From an uncultured Actinomycetes bacterium (GTDB taxonomy: Bacteria > Actinomycetota > Actinomycetes > S36-B12): a stretch of DNA of 16,458 nt. Below, piece by piece: positions 1-6,278 of the stretch (the stretch's first letter is position 1; each line of letters opens with the position of its first letter). Made by a program: the position numbers and the translations under genes. Below the pieces are notes generated by a model. That model was not told the DNA's origin. It searched no databases and saw only the letters and a list, made by a program, of their open reading frames with translations. The stretch is taken from assembly GCA_903918595.1 (NCBI GenBank), contig CAIXFB010000010.1:1-16458 (forward strand). Reading direction: 5' to 3'.

Positions 1-797
1 CTCAGCGGGCCGAGGTCAATGGAATCAAGGCTGACCAGGGTGCTGATGTCTTGTTCGCCCTTGCAGGGAACAACTCGCACTCGGAAGTAGTTGTTCTCAT
101 CGGGCCAGACAAACGATGACCACGAATTCATGTGAATGGATCGCCGAGCCACCTCCATGAGTTCAGTGCCATCCTTCAGTAGGGCATGTTGTGCAGCCCC
201 TGGAAGAGCCACGGTGAGTCCTGCCTGATCCAGACCCACCGCGATTGCTCCAGAGCCGAGCAGCATGCTCACCCAGCGACCTGACTGAACGGGATCCACC
301 AAATTGCCCAGCGCAGTGCACAAATGGGCGATGGCGTCTCGAGCGATATCTGAGGGATGAGCTTTGTGGGTGGTGGAGAGATTGAGTACTCCGGTGAAGC
401 GCCCATCCGAGGTGCGCAAGCACATGGTCATGCCCTCACTGAACCCAGCCGGGATGAGTACGTCAGATACCGCCCAGTTATCAAGCGGGTCACCGGGAAG
501 ATCCTTCATCCGCACGGGGCGCCCGGTATCGGGGAGATCCAGGAAACGCATAAGTTCGTGAAAATCATCACTATGCAGGTTTTCGAGGACTGAATCGGTA
601 TACCCGTGGGTGGCCAAGACCTCAGAATCACCAGTCAAGGGGTTGAGTACGCACATTTCCGCGGCATCTATCGGCAATAACCTGCCCAACTCGGCAAGAA
701 CCGCCTCGGCGCGCTCCTGAACCCCGGCAGAGTCAGAGGCTATGGCCGCCACGGTGCCGACGGTTTCCATGGCTGTCTGGAGTTCGGTGGCTGCCAT
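1..797 (-). CDS. GAF-domain transcriptional regulator (3' end outside the window)
   Basis: An open frame reads without a stop from ATG 797 down to base 1, giving 265 codons, and runs off the window edge, so the C-terminus is missing. An in-frame TAA lies just upstream of the ATG, which fixes the start close to 797. Residues about 20-160 look like a GAF sensor domain: an N-terminal helix, then LPIDAAEMCVLNPLTGDSEV, and later GVLNLSTTHKAHPSDIARD. GAF domains bind small ligands or take part in signalling. In actinobacteria this arrangement is often followed by a LuxR-type helix-turn-helix, and the last visible residues (DLGPL) could lead into one, but that part is not in the window. The gene is divergent from the Liv/amidase operon and may regulate it; that role is inferred from position only. 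Coding status is well supported, the regulator call moderately. Confidence 0.8.
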   Translation of the reverse strand, partial: MAATELQTAMETVGTVAAIASDSAGVQERAEAVLAELGRLLPIDAAEMCVLNPLTGDSEVLATHGYTDSVLENLHSDDFHELMRFLDLPDTGRPVRMKDLPGDPLDNWAVSDVLIPAGFSEGMTMCLRTSDGRFTGVLNLSTTHKAHPSDIARDAIAHLCTALGNLVDPVQSGRWVSMLLGSGAIAVGLDQAGLTVALPGAAQHALLKDGTELMEVARRSIHMNSWSSFVWPDENNYFRVRVVPCKGEQDISTLVSLDSIDLGPL

Positions 798-854
798 GCA
801 GAAATGGTGCCATTAAGGCGATCCCAATTTCTACCAAACAGCCCAACGGAGATC

Positions 855-868
855 GTTCGTAACCGAAC
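855..868. promoter_or_regulatory. Candidate operator, inverted repeat GTTCG-N4-CGAAC
   Basis: Two perfect 5-base arms are separated by TAAC. The repeat ends 19 bases upstream of a possible -35 TTGACC (888-893) of the Liv operon, so it could bind a dimeric regulator, perhaps the divergent GAF protein. Short palindromes occur by chance, so this is only a candidate. Confidence 0.25.
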
Positions 869-963
869 AGATACCAATCCGAAGCATTTGACCCGTTTTG
901 TCGAGAAGATCGGTAGATATACGTATTGCTTATTCGGCCTTGCATTGATGGGGTGTGCTCGTT

Positions 964-981
964 GGGCGCTCCGTTGCGCCC
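964..981 (+). other. Small hairpin in the probable 5' leader of the Liv lipoprotein gene
   Basis: GGGCGC (964-969) and GCGCCC (976-981) form a perfect 6-bp GC stem around the loop TCCGTT. It ends 12 bases before the Shine-Dalgarno GGAGG. It could affect translation or mRNA stability. There is no T-run after it, so it does not look like a terminator. Confidence 0.35.
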
Positions 982-1002
982 TGACCAAGCCATGGAGGCC
1001 AC

Positions 1003-2361
1003 ATGAAACGATCACGTGTACTGGCGGTGGCGAGCACGCTCGCTGCTGCATCCTTGATCCTGTCCGCTTGCGGCGGGGGAGATGAAGAGGCTGCCACCGA
1101 TACAGCAGCCGAAACTGCAGCCGAAACTGCAGCTGAAACTGCAGCCGAAGAAGCTCCGGCCGAGGGCGGCGAAGCCGCTACCGGTGAGCCCATCGTCATC
1201 GGAATGCCCATTGCTCAGTCAGGCCCGGCCGGCATCGCCGACCATGCCGACTGCCTCAACGGAGCGACCCTCGCCCAGAGTCAGATCAATGAAGCTGGTG
1301 GCGTCGGCGGTCGTCCGATTGAGCTCAATGTCACCGACATTGACATCCTCAGCCCTGAAGGCATCACAGCAGGCTTCCAGAAGCTCACCGGCGACGGTGT
1401 GCAGGCCCTGGTCAGCCCATTCGTGATCATCCCGCCGCCGGCCCTCGAGGCGGCAGCGGCATACGGCGCTCCCTACATGAGCGGTGATACCAATATCGAT
1501 GCTCAGGTCATTCGGGCCTCGGACCCGGTCAAGTACGGCAACTACTTTGTCGATCCGCCCGAGACCTACTACGGATCGGGTTACGTGACGTTCCTGAGCG
1601 AGCTTGCTGACTCCGGCCAGTGGACTCCCAAGAACAACAAGATCGACATTGTTCGTGGTGACACTGCATACAACCAGAACATTGCAGCAGCCACCGTCGA
1701 GGCCATCGAGGCATCGGGCGGCAAGTGGGAACTCGGTGAGATCATCGACATCACCGCAGGAACCAAGGACTGGGCGCCAGTCCTGCAGAAGTTGCAGGCC
1801 AATGATGCCGGTTCGATCATGGTCGACCACTGGATCGGTGCAGAGCTTGCATCCTTCTCACAGCAGTTCGCAGCGAATCCGGTTGAAGGCTCACTCGTCT
1901 ACCTCCAGTACGGACCTTCACAGCCCGAGTACCTGGATATCGCAGGGGATTCGGCTGAGGGTTACGTATGGGGAACAGTCATCGGCACTGGCAACACCAG
2001 CGAAGAAGATAAGGCGTTCCGCGCCGCGTACCAGGCCGCCAATGGCGTCGACGACGTCACGATGGGCATGGTCTACCCCGCATGGTGCTACGACATGGTG
2101 AATGTCCTTGCAAACGCATGGACAAACACGGATCCGTCTGACTTTGCCGCAGTGAATGCGTTCATTGCAGCGAACCCGACGGATGGTGTCACTGGTCACC
2201 TTGACTTCACCAACGGTGTGACACCGCTCTACCCAACAGAAATCGCTGATTCAGCAAAGGGTGTTACTCACTACTTCTACCAGGTACAGGACGGCCGTCA
2301 CACGGTCATCGCACCTGTTGGAGACAACGAAGCTGAATTCACCTTGGCTCCGTGGATGTAG
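1003..2361 (+). CDS. Liv/Urt-type ABC transporter substrate-binding lipoprotein
   Basis: This is the extracytoplasmic binding protein of the importer encoded by the next four genes. Residues 1-22 form a lipoprotein signal peptide with two Arg near the start, a hydrophobic core and a lipobox LSAC; Cys23 would be lipidated. A low-complexity linker of four near-identical TAAE units follows (residues 34-49). The rest is a two-lobed type I periplasmic-binding fold (Peripla_BP_6): GEPIVIGMPIAQSGPAG, then GATLAQSQINEAGGVGGRPIEL, are the usual first-lobe motifs of LivK, AmiC and UrtA relatives. At 452 residues it is longer than classic LivK, partly from the linker. GGAGG at 994-998 supports the ATG. 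The family binds branched-chain amino acids, amides, urea and other small molecules; the downstream amidase suggests an amide ligand, which is inference. First gene of the operon; the next start is 11 bases away. Confidence 0.93.
   Translation: MKRSRVLAVASTLAAASLILSACGGGDEEAATDTAAETAAETAAETAAEEAPAEGGEAATGEPIVIGMPIAQSGPAGIADHADCLNGATLAQSQINEAGGVGGRPIELNVTDIDILSPEGITAGFQKLTGDGVQALVSPFVIIPPPALEAAAAYGAPYMSGDTNIDAQVIRASDPVKYGNYFVDPPETYYGSGYVTFLSELADSGQWTPKNNKIDIVRGDTAYNQNIAAATVEAIEASGGKWELGEIIDITAGTKDWAPVLQKLQANDAGSIMVDHWIGAELASFSQQFAANPVEGSLVYLQYGPSQPEYLDIAGDSAEGYVWGTVIGTGNTSEEDKAFRAAYQAANGVDDVTMGMVYPAWCYDMVNVLANAWTNTDPSDFAAVNAFIAANPTDGVTGHLDFTNGVTPLYPTEIADSAKGVTHYFYQVQDGRHTVIAPVGDNEAEFTLAPWM
1102..1149 (+). 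repeat. Four tandem 12-base units encoding a (TAAE)4 linker
   Basis: The unit ACTGCAGCCGAA occurs four times in frame; the first copy starts ACA and the third has GCT, both silent changes. It encodes the flexible linker between the lipid anchor and the binding domain of the lipoprotein. Repeats of this kind expand or contract by slippage in steps of four residues. Confidence 0.9.
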
Positions 2362-2372
2362 TGGTTGCATAA

Positions 2373-3128
2373 ATGGCATTACTGTCCTGTTCGCAGATCA
2401 CACTTGAACTAGGTGGTCGCCGCATCCTCGAGGGTGTAAACCTCGAGGTGGAACAGGGCGAGGTTGTCGGTCTTGCCGGCCCCAATGGGGCCGGCAAGAC
2501 CAGCCTTTTCGAAGTTCTTTCGGGCAGACAGCTTCGCCACGGTGGCGACGTTGTCTTTGCCGGTGAGTCGGTCGCGAAGCTGCCGATGCGGCTTCGAGTA
2601 GAGCGTGGTTTAGCTCGCAGTTACCAAAGGCCGATTGTTCCGGCAGCTCTCACGGTTGCTGAAACATTGAAGGCCGCTCGCAAGGCTTACAGGCCATATC
2701 CGTCACGTCTGAGACTCGAATGGGCCTATGAGTTTGTTCGCATGCGCGCGCCATTGGACGCACCCACCGGTGCCCTTGAGACTCTTGAGCGCCGCAAACT
2801 CATGCTCGCGTGCCTGCTGCTGAGGCAGCCCAAAATCATTTTGTTAGACGAACCAGCCTCTGGATTGACTGGCTCAGAAATCGATGAAATTGATCTGATC
2901 GTCCGCAAACTTTCTCAGGAGTACGGCGTGGCAGTGCTCCTCATCGAACATCGTCTCGAACTGCTTGCGATGGTTGCATCACGCGTGCTCGTTCTCGATG
3001 TCGGCCAGATTATTGCGGAAGGACATCCTGAATCTGTCTTTACTGAGCCAGCCGTTCGCGCCGCGTACTTTGATGTTCCACTCACCGGTGATGTATTAGG
3101 TCTTGAAGAGACCGAGGTGGTGGCGTGA
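2373..3128 (+). CDS. LivG-like ABC ATPase with degenerate signature motif
   Basis: One of two nucleotide-binding subunits of the importer, acting on the cytoplasmic face. Walker A GPNGAGKT spans residues 36-43, Q-loop Gln85 lies in RSYQRP, Walker B LLDEP contains Asp159 and Glu160, and the H-loop His193 lies in LIEHR. All of these are intact. The signature that should read LSGGQ, or LSYGQ in LivG, is LETLE at residues 135-139, so the conserved glycine is gone. The length of 251 residues is normal for LivG. The end RAAYF resembles the conserved LivG/LivF tail. The Shine-Dalgarno before ATG 2373 is weak, so translation is probably coupled to the lipoprotein gene 11 bases upstream. The stop overlaps the next start (GTGA). 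Confidence 0.92.
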   Translation: MALLSCSQITLELGGRRILEGVNLEVEQGEVVGLAGPNGAGKTSLFEVLSGRQLRHGGDVVFAGESVAKLPMRLRVERGLARSYQRPIVPAALTVAETLKAARKAYRPYPSRLRLEWAYEFVRMRAPLDAPTGALETLERRKLMLACLLLRQPKIILLDEPASGLTGSEIDEIDLIVRKLSQEYGVAVLLIEHRLELLAMVASRVLVLDVGQIIAEGHPESVFTEPAVRAAYFDVPLTGDVLGLEETEVVA

Positions 3129-3853
3129 CTACCCCCATTCTTGAAATTCAAGGCCTCTCGTCTGGCTATGGACCGGTACGAGTACTGCACGATCTGAATC
3201 TGACGATCAATCCTGGTGAACGAGTTGGTTTGGTTGGTCTCAATGGCCACGGCAAAACAACGCTGTTGAGCACAATCGTTGGTTTGACCGGCTGGCAAGA
3301 CGGTTCGATTCTCTTCAAGGGCGAAGAGATAGGCGGTCGGAGAACTCACGGGGTGGGTCGAAAGACCCCTTCCATTGTTCGACGCGGCATCGCACTTGCT
3401 CCGCAAGGGGATGCAATTTTTCCCGGTCTCAGCGTTCGCGAGAATCTTGATTCCGGGGCCTATTCAGGAGTCACGTGGCGATCACGCAAGCGTCGTCGCG
3501 ACAGCGTCCTTGAGGTTTTCCCACCACTCACCAAATTGCTCGGACAAACAGCTGGCACTCTCTCCGGAGGAGAGCGACGGATGGTATCGGTGGGCCGGGC
3601 CTTGATGTCGGACGCGACGTTGTATCTGGTGGATGAGCCTTCCCTTGGTCTGGCGCCCAAGATCTCTATCGGACTTGTTGCGGCTCTGTGCGAAATCGAC
3701 ATTGGCGAGGGCGCGATGATCATCGCTGAGCAAAACTTGCCACTCCTAGAAGGCAGAGTGGAACGTGTGCTTGGTATGCACGCGGGTGAACTCAAACTCG
3801 ATGTGGGCGAAGCGCTCGGCGACATCCCGCCATCAGCGGCGGTGTCCCTGTGA
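3125..3853 (+). CDS. LivF-like ABC ATPase
   Basis: The second nucleotide-binding subunit of the importer. Walker A GLNGHGKT is at residues 38-45, the signature LSGGE at 146-150 is intact, and Walker B VDEP holds Asp170 and Glu171. The H-loop position is Gln203 in IIAEQN; a Gln there is also what I remember for E. coli LivF (VEQN), so it is a subfamily trait. The length of 242 residues is near the LivF norm. The start is GTG at 3125, overlapping the TGA of the preceding gene by four bases, and the stop overlaps the next GTG in the same way, so the three genes are translationally coupled. It should pair with the LivG-like subunit; the combined heterodimer would have one good and one poor ATP site. 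Confidence 0.94.
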   Translation: MTTPILEIQGLSSGYGPVRVLHDLNLTINPGERVGLVGLNGHGKTTLLSTIVGLTGWQDGSILFKGEEIGGRRTHGVGRKTPSIVRRGIALAPQGDAIFPGLSVRENLDSGAYSGVTWRSRKRRRDSVLEVFPPLTKLLGQTAGTLSGGERRMVSVGRALMSDATLYLVDEPSLGLAPKISIGLVAALCEIDIGEGAMIIAEQNLPLLEGRVERVLGMHAGELKLDVGEALGDIPPSAAVSL

Positions 3854-4743
3854 TCGAAGTAGTCATCAGTGCCGCAGTTCTCGCGTCAATGTACGGACTC
3901 GTTGCGATCGGTATTTCTTTCACATGGGCCAGCATCGGAATGCTCAACCTTGCTCAAGGTTTCATTTTCACTGCAGGCGGCTACGCAGCGTGGGTCTTTG
4001 CTGAATTCGCGATATCTGCGGGTATCTCTGGTCCGTTATTGTCCGTAGGCGTCTTGACATTTGGAATGCTTGGATCCGCGGTTGCTGGTCTTGCGGTGGG
4101 GTCTATTGCGTTTCTTCCGCTGCAAGATCGCGATAACTTCCGTACCCGCAGTTTGATCGCGACGCTCGCCATCAGCCTGATCGGGACCCAGGTGTGGTTG
4201 ATTTTCTTTGGACCCCAAAACAAGCCGTTGCCACCGGTGTTTGGTGAGGGCCGAATCGAGTTTGGCAACGCGGGTATCTCTTACGGGCAACTGGGCACGA
4301 TCATTGTGGCGTCCGTGATGTTGGGCCTTGTGATCCTGTGGATGCGCAGTAGTCGCCGCGGATTGCAGATGCGCGCGATGATGATGAACCCGCTCGGCGC
4401 TGCAGTTGTAGGTGTTTCAGTGCGAACCACGGGCATGCGAGTACTCGCCATCAGCGGCGCGCTGACTGGGCTCTCCTCCGTGTTGCTTGCACAGATCTTT
4501 TTTGTCAGTCCAACATCCGGGGTGCAGCCGCTTACTGTGGGGTTGATCATTTCTCTCGCGGGTGGTCTTGGATCAATTCCCGGGACGGTCATTGCCGCAG
4601 GGTTGGTGGGGTTAGCCGAAGCTGTCACCGCTCGCTACCTGCAACAGTCGTTGGTGCCGTTCGTGCTGTTTGGCATCGTCGTCCTGATTCTGATTTTCCG
4701 GCCCCGCGGTTTGGGTGGCTTGTTGGAGGATGTCCGTGAGTAA
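3850..4743 (+). CDS. LivH-like ABC permease
   Basis: An inner-membrane channel subunit of the BPD_transp_2 family, 297 residues and mostly hydrophobic. The N-terminal stretch GLVAIGISFTWASIGMLNLA followed by QGFIFTAGGYAAW is the LivH hallmark (usually NFAHG...GAY). Near residues 165-200, RSSRRGLQMRAMMMNP followed by GAAVVGVSV is the cytoplasmic loop that contacts the ATPases, and the C-terminus ends in the family-typical FRPRGLGG. The start is GTG 3850, which overlaps the livF-like stop by four bases. The stop (4741-4743) overlaps the next gene, whose probable GTG start is at 4736. It forms the channel with the LivM-like protein. The substrate cannot be read from the sequence. Confidence 0.94.
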   Translation: MIEVVISAAVLASMYGLVAIGISFTWASIGMLNLAQGFIFTAGGYAAWVFAEFAISAGISGPLLSVGVLTFGMLGSAVAGLAVGSIAFLPLQDRDNFRTRSLIATLAISLIGTQVWLIFFGPQNKPLPPVFGEGRIEFGNAGISYGQLGTIIVASVMLGLVILWMRSSRRGLQMRAMMMNPLGAAVVGVSVRTTGMRVLAISGALTGLSSVLLAQIFFVSPTSGVQPLTVGLIISLAGGLGSIPGTVIAAGLVGLAEAVTARYLQQSLVPFVLFGIVVLILIFRPRGLGGLLEDVRE

Positions 4744-6262
4744 ATCCACCCCATTAGTGGGCCGACGTTCATGGCGCCCTAAGTGGCCAGTCAACACCGA
4801 TCGTGTTTTCAAGCGTCGTCGCTATTTCGGAACCAAGCGTTCGGTGCTGAAGCTGCAAGGCCAGTTCAATCCGAAAACGTTGCGCCGGGAATTGGTGCTC
4901 ACTGACAAGAAGCCGCTTTTCTGGATCGCGGCACTCACCATCCTTCTTGTTCTTCCGCTCGGGGTAGGCAATCAGCGTTTCCTCTCCCTGTTCGGAATCA
5001 TCTGTATTTACGCCGCCATCAATGTCATGTGGACTCTGATCATTGGCACGGCCGGCTTGCAGTCCTTTGCGACACTCGCCACGGTGGGCGTCGGAGCGTA
5101 TGGATCGGCGTATCTGAGCATCACGTACGGGTTGCCTTGGCCATTGATGCTTGTTGCGGGTGCTGGTTTTGGTGCACTCATGGGTTGGATAATTTCGCTC
5201 CCGGCTCGCAGACTCGATGGCCTGTACTACGCACTTCTCACGCTCGGGCTCTCCGAGTTCATGCGTAATTTCGTCACTCAATCTGATGCACTTGGTGGAA
5301 AGTTCAATGGTGCACTTTTCGGGGTGGCTCAGATCGTGCCTTCGGATCTACTGACTACTCGTGCCGGCCAGTCCCTGCTGTATCTCACAGCTTTCATTGC
5401 CTTGCTCGTGATCCTCATTGTGTTCCGCTGGGTGAATGGTGGGCGCATCGGACTCATGCTCAAAACGGCAGCAACTTCCAAGGAAGACGAATCATTCGCG
5501 TCGGCTATCGGTGTCGACTTTCAGAAGGCGCGCACCCACGTCTTCATCATCGCCTCGGCTGCCCTCGGTTTCATGGGTGCCTTTTATGCGACCTATATCG
5601 GTGGCACCTCGCTGCAGATCTTCAGTTTGGAACTGCTGCTTCTCATGCTTGCCATGATTGTGATCGGTGGCTTGGGCAAGGCAGAGGGTGCATTGATCGG
5701 AACGGTCATCGTCGTCGGAATTACCCAGTGGTTTACCGACTGGGGTCCCTGGCGGGTTGTTCTCGTTGGTGTATTGGCTCTTTTGTCAGTTTTGTATACC
5801 CGCAATGGCATCTTCGGACTCAAAGCGCAGATCCAGGAGATCCGGGAGCGTCGGCAGGCATTGCACCGGGCAGCGATCACTGGCCGTTATGCGGAGTACC
5901 TGCCTCAGCAAGCCCCTGACATTCACGACAAGAGCCTGATCGTTGGGCGCGTGTTCGAGCGAACACTTCGTGATCGCTTGAAATCGTGGATCGATCCCGA
6001 CATCATCAAAGAACATGAGCTCAAGCCGATGGGACAGCATTCCGACCATCTCGAGCGAATGCTCAATTACTTCCGCAAAGCTCCGATTCCTGATAAGTAC
6101 GCGGTGTACTGCGTGGAACCTTTCGCGTCGTACCGGGTGGTTGCTCTCAGCGGGCTGCCCGGTGTCCCACCGCGCATTGTTGACGACAAGACCTATCCCT
6201 CGCTGGAAGAGGCGTACCACGCAGTCTTCCTTCGGCGAGTAAATGATTTACGAGCATCCTGA
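4736..6262 (+). CDS. LivM-like permease fused to a DMFase small-subunit-like domain
   Basis: The second channel subunit. GTG 4736 is chosen as the start because GGAGG at 4725-4729 lies six bases before it; GTG 4715 has no such site and ATG 4730 is too close to it. The product is 508 residues against roughly 320-420 for usual LivM. Residues 1-60 are a very basic, non-membrane extension. Residues 61-356 are the BPD_transp_2 core with the LivM motifs GTAGLQSFATLATVGVGAYG and RRLDGLYYALLTLGLSEF. Residues 360-508 are soluble. From about residue 403 they resemble, from memory, the alpha subunit of N,N-dimethylformamidase: HSDHLERMLNYFR (435-447), then KYAVYCVEPFASYRVVAL, then EEAYHAVFLRRVNDLRA at the end. 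The DMFase beta-like gene begins 16 bases downstream. The membrane part is certain; the fused enzyme subunit is a strong but unverified reading. Confidence 0.9.
   Translation: MSKSTPLVGRRSWRPKWPVNTDRVFKRRRYFGTKRSVLKLQGQFNPKTLRRELVLTDKKPLFWIAALTILLVLPLGVGNQRFLSLFGIICIYAAINVMWTLIIGTAGLQSFATLATVGVGAYGSAYLSITYGLPWPLMLVAGAGFGALMGWIISLPARRLDGLYYALLTLGLSEFMRNFVTQSDALGGKFNGALFGVAQIVPSDLLTTRAGQSLLYLTAFIALLVILIVFRWVNGGRIGLMLKTAATSKEDESFASAIGVDFQKARTHVFIIASAALGFMGAFYATYIGGTSLQIFSLELLLLMLAMIVIGGLGKAEGALIGTVIVVGITQWFTDWGPWRVVLVGVLALLSVLYTRNGIFGLKAQIQEIRERRQALHRAAITGRYAEYLPQQAPDIHDKSLIVGRVFERTLRDRLKSWIDPDIIKEHELKPMGQHSDHLERMLNYFRKAPIPDKYAVYCVEPFASYRVVALSGLPGVPPRIVDDKTYPSLEEAYHAVFLRRVNDLRAS
5942..6262 (+). 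other. C-terminal domain resembling the DMFase alpha (small) subunit
   Basis: Part of the permease gene, residues 403-508. The order of motifs (HSxHLxRxxNYFR, KYxxY, ASYRV, ExxYPSLEEAYHAVFLRRV) matches my recollection of the ~130-residue small subunit of bacterial N,N-dimethylformamidase, whose end reads close to EEAMHAVFLRRIEDVRAE. In dmfA1-dmfA2 loci the small-subunit gene sits directly before the large one. Here the domain keeps that position but is joined in frame to a permease. No internal start with a Shine-Dalgarno was seen, so it is probably made only as a fusion. Confidence 0.75.
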
Positions 6263-6278
6263 GAAACTGGAGGCAGAT

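Larger units (their letters stand above)
798..1002. promoter_or_regulatory. Divergent intergenic region holding the Liv-operon promoter
   Basis: These 205 bases separate the GAF regulator from the Liv lipoprotein gene and must hold both start regions. Visible elements are a short palindrome AATGG-tg-CCATT at 803-814, an inverted repeat GTTCG-taac-CGAAC at 855-868, and a TTGACC at 888-893 that could serve as a -35 box. A matching -10 is not clear: TAGATA at 914-919 would need a 20-base spacer. A 6-bp hairpin lies at 964-981, and a Shine-Dalgarno GGAGG at 994-998 serves the ATG at 1003. No riboswitch fold was recognised. Confidence 0.5.

Noticed and set aside
964..981. Hairpin before the lipoprotein gene as terminator or riboswitch
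   Set aside because: The stem is short, has no T-run and no further conserved structure was seen; kept only as a minor leader hairpin.
1102..1149. CRISPR-like repeat
   Set aside because: The units are 12 bases, directly adjacent with no spacers, and code in frame for a linker.
1219..1830. Minus-strand frame of 203 codons inside the lipoprotein gene
   Set aside because: It is the shadow of a well-supported gene, with no family resemblance and no ribosome-binding site.
3731..3733. Gln203 in LivF as an inactivating mutation
   Set aside because: As I recall, E. coli LivF also has Gln at this position, so it is normal for the subfamily.
4715..4735. Upstream GTG and ATG starts for the LivM-like gene
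   Set aside because: GTG 4715 has no ribosome-binding site, and ATG 4730 overlaps the last base next to GGAGG. GTG 4736 has ideal spacing.
6243..6278. Upstream ATG for the DMFase-like gene
   Set aside because: It overlaps the end of the permease gene and lacks a Shine-Dalgarno, while ATG 6279 has GGAGG five bases before it and gives the usual family length.
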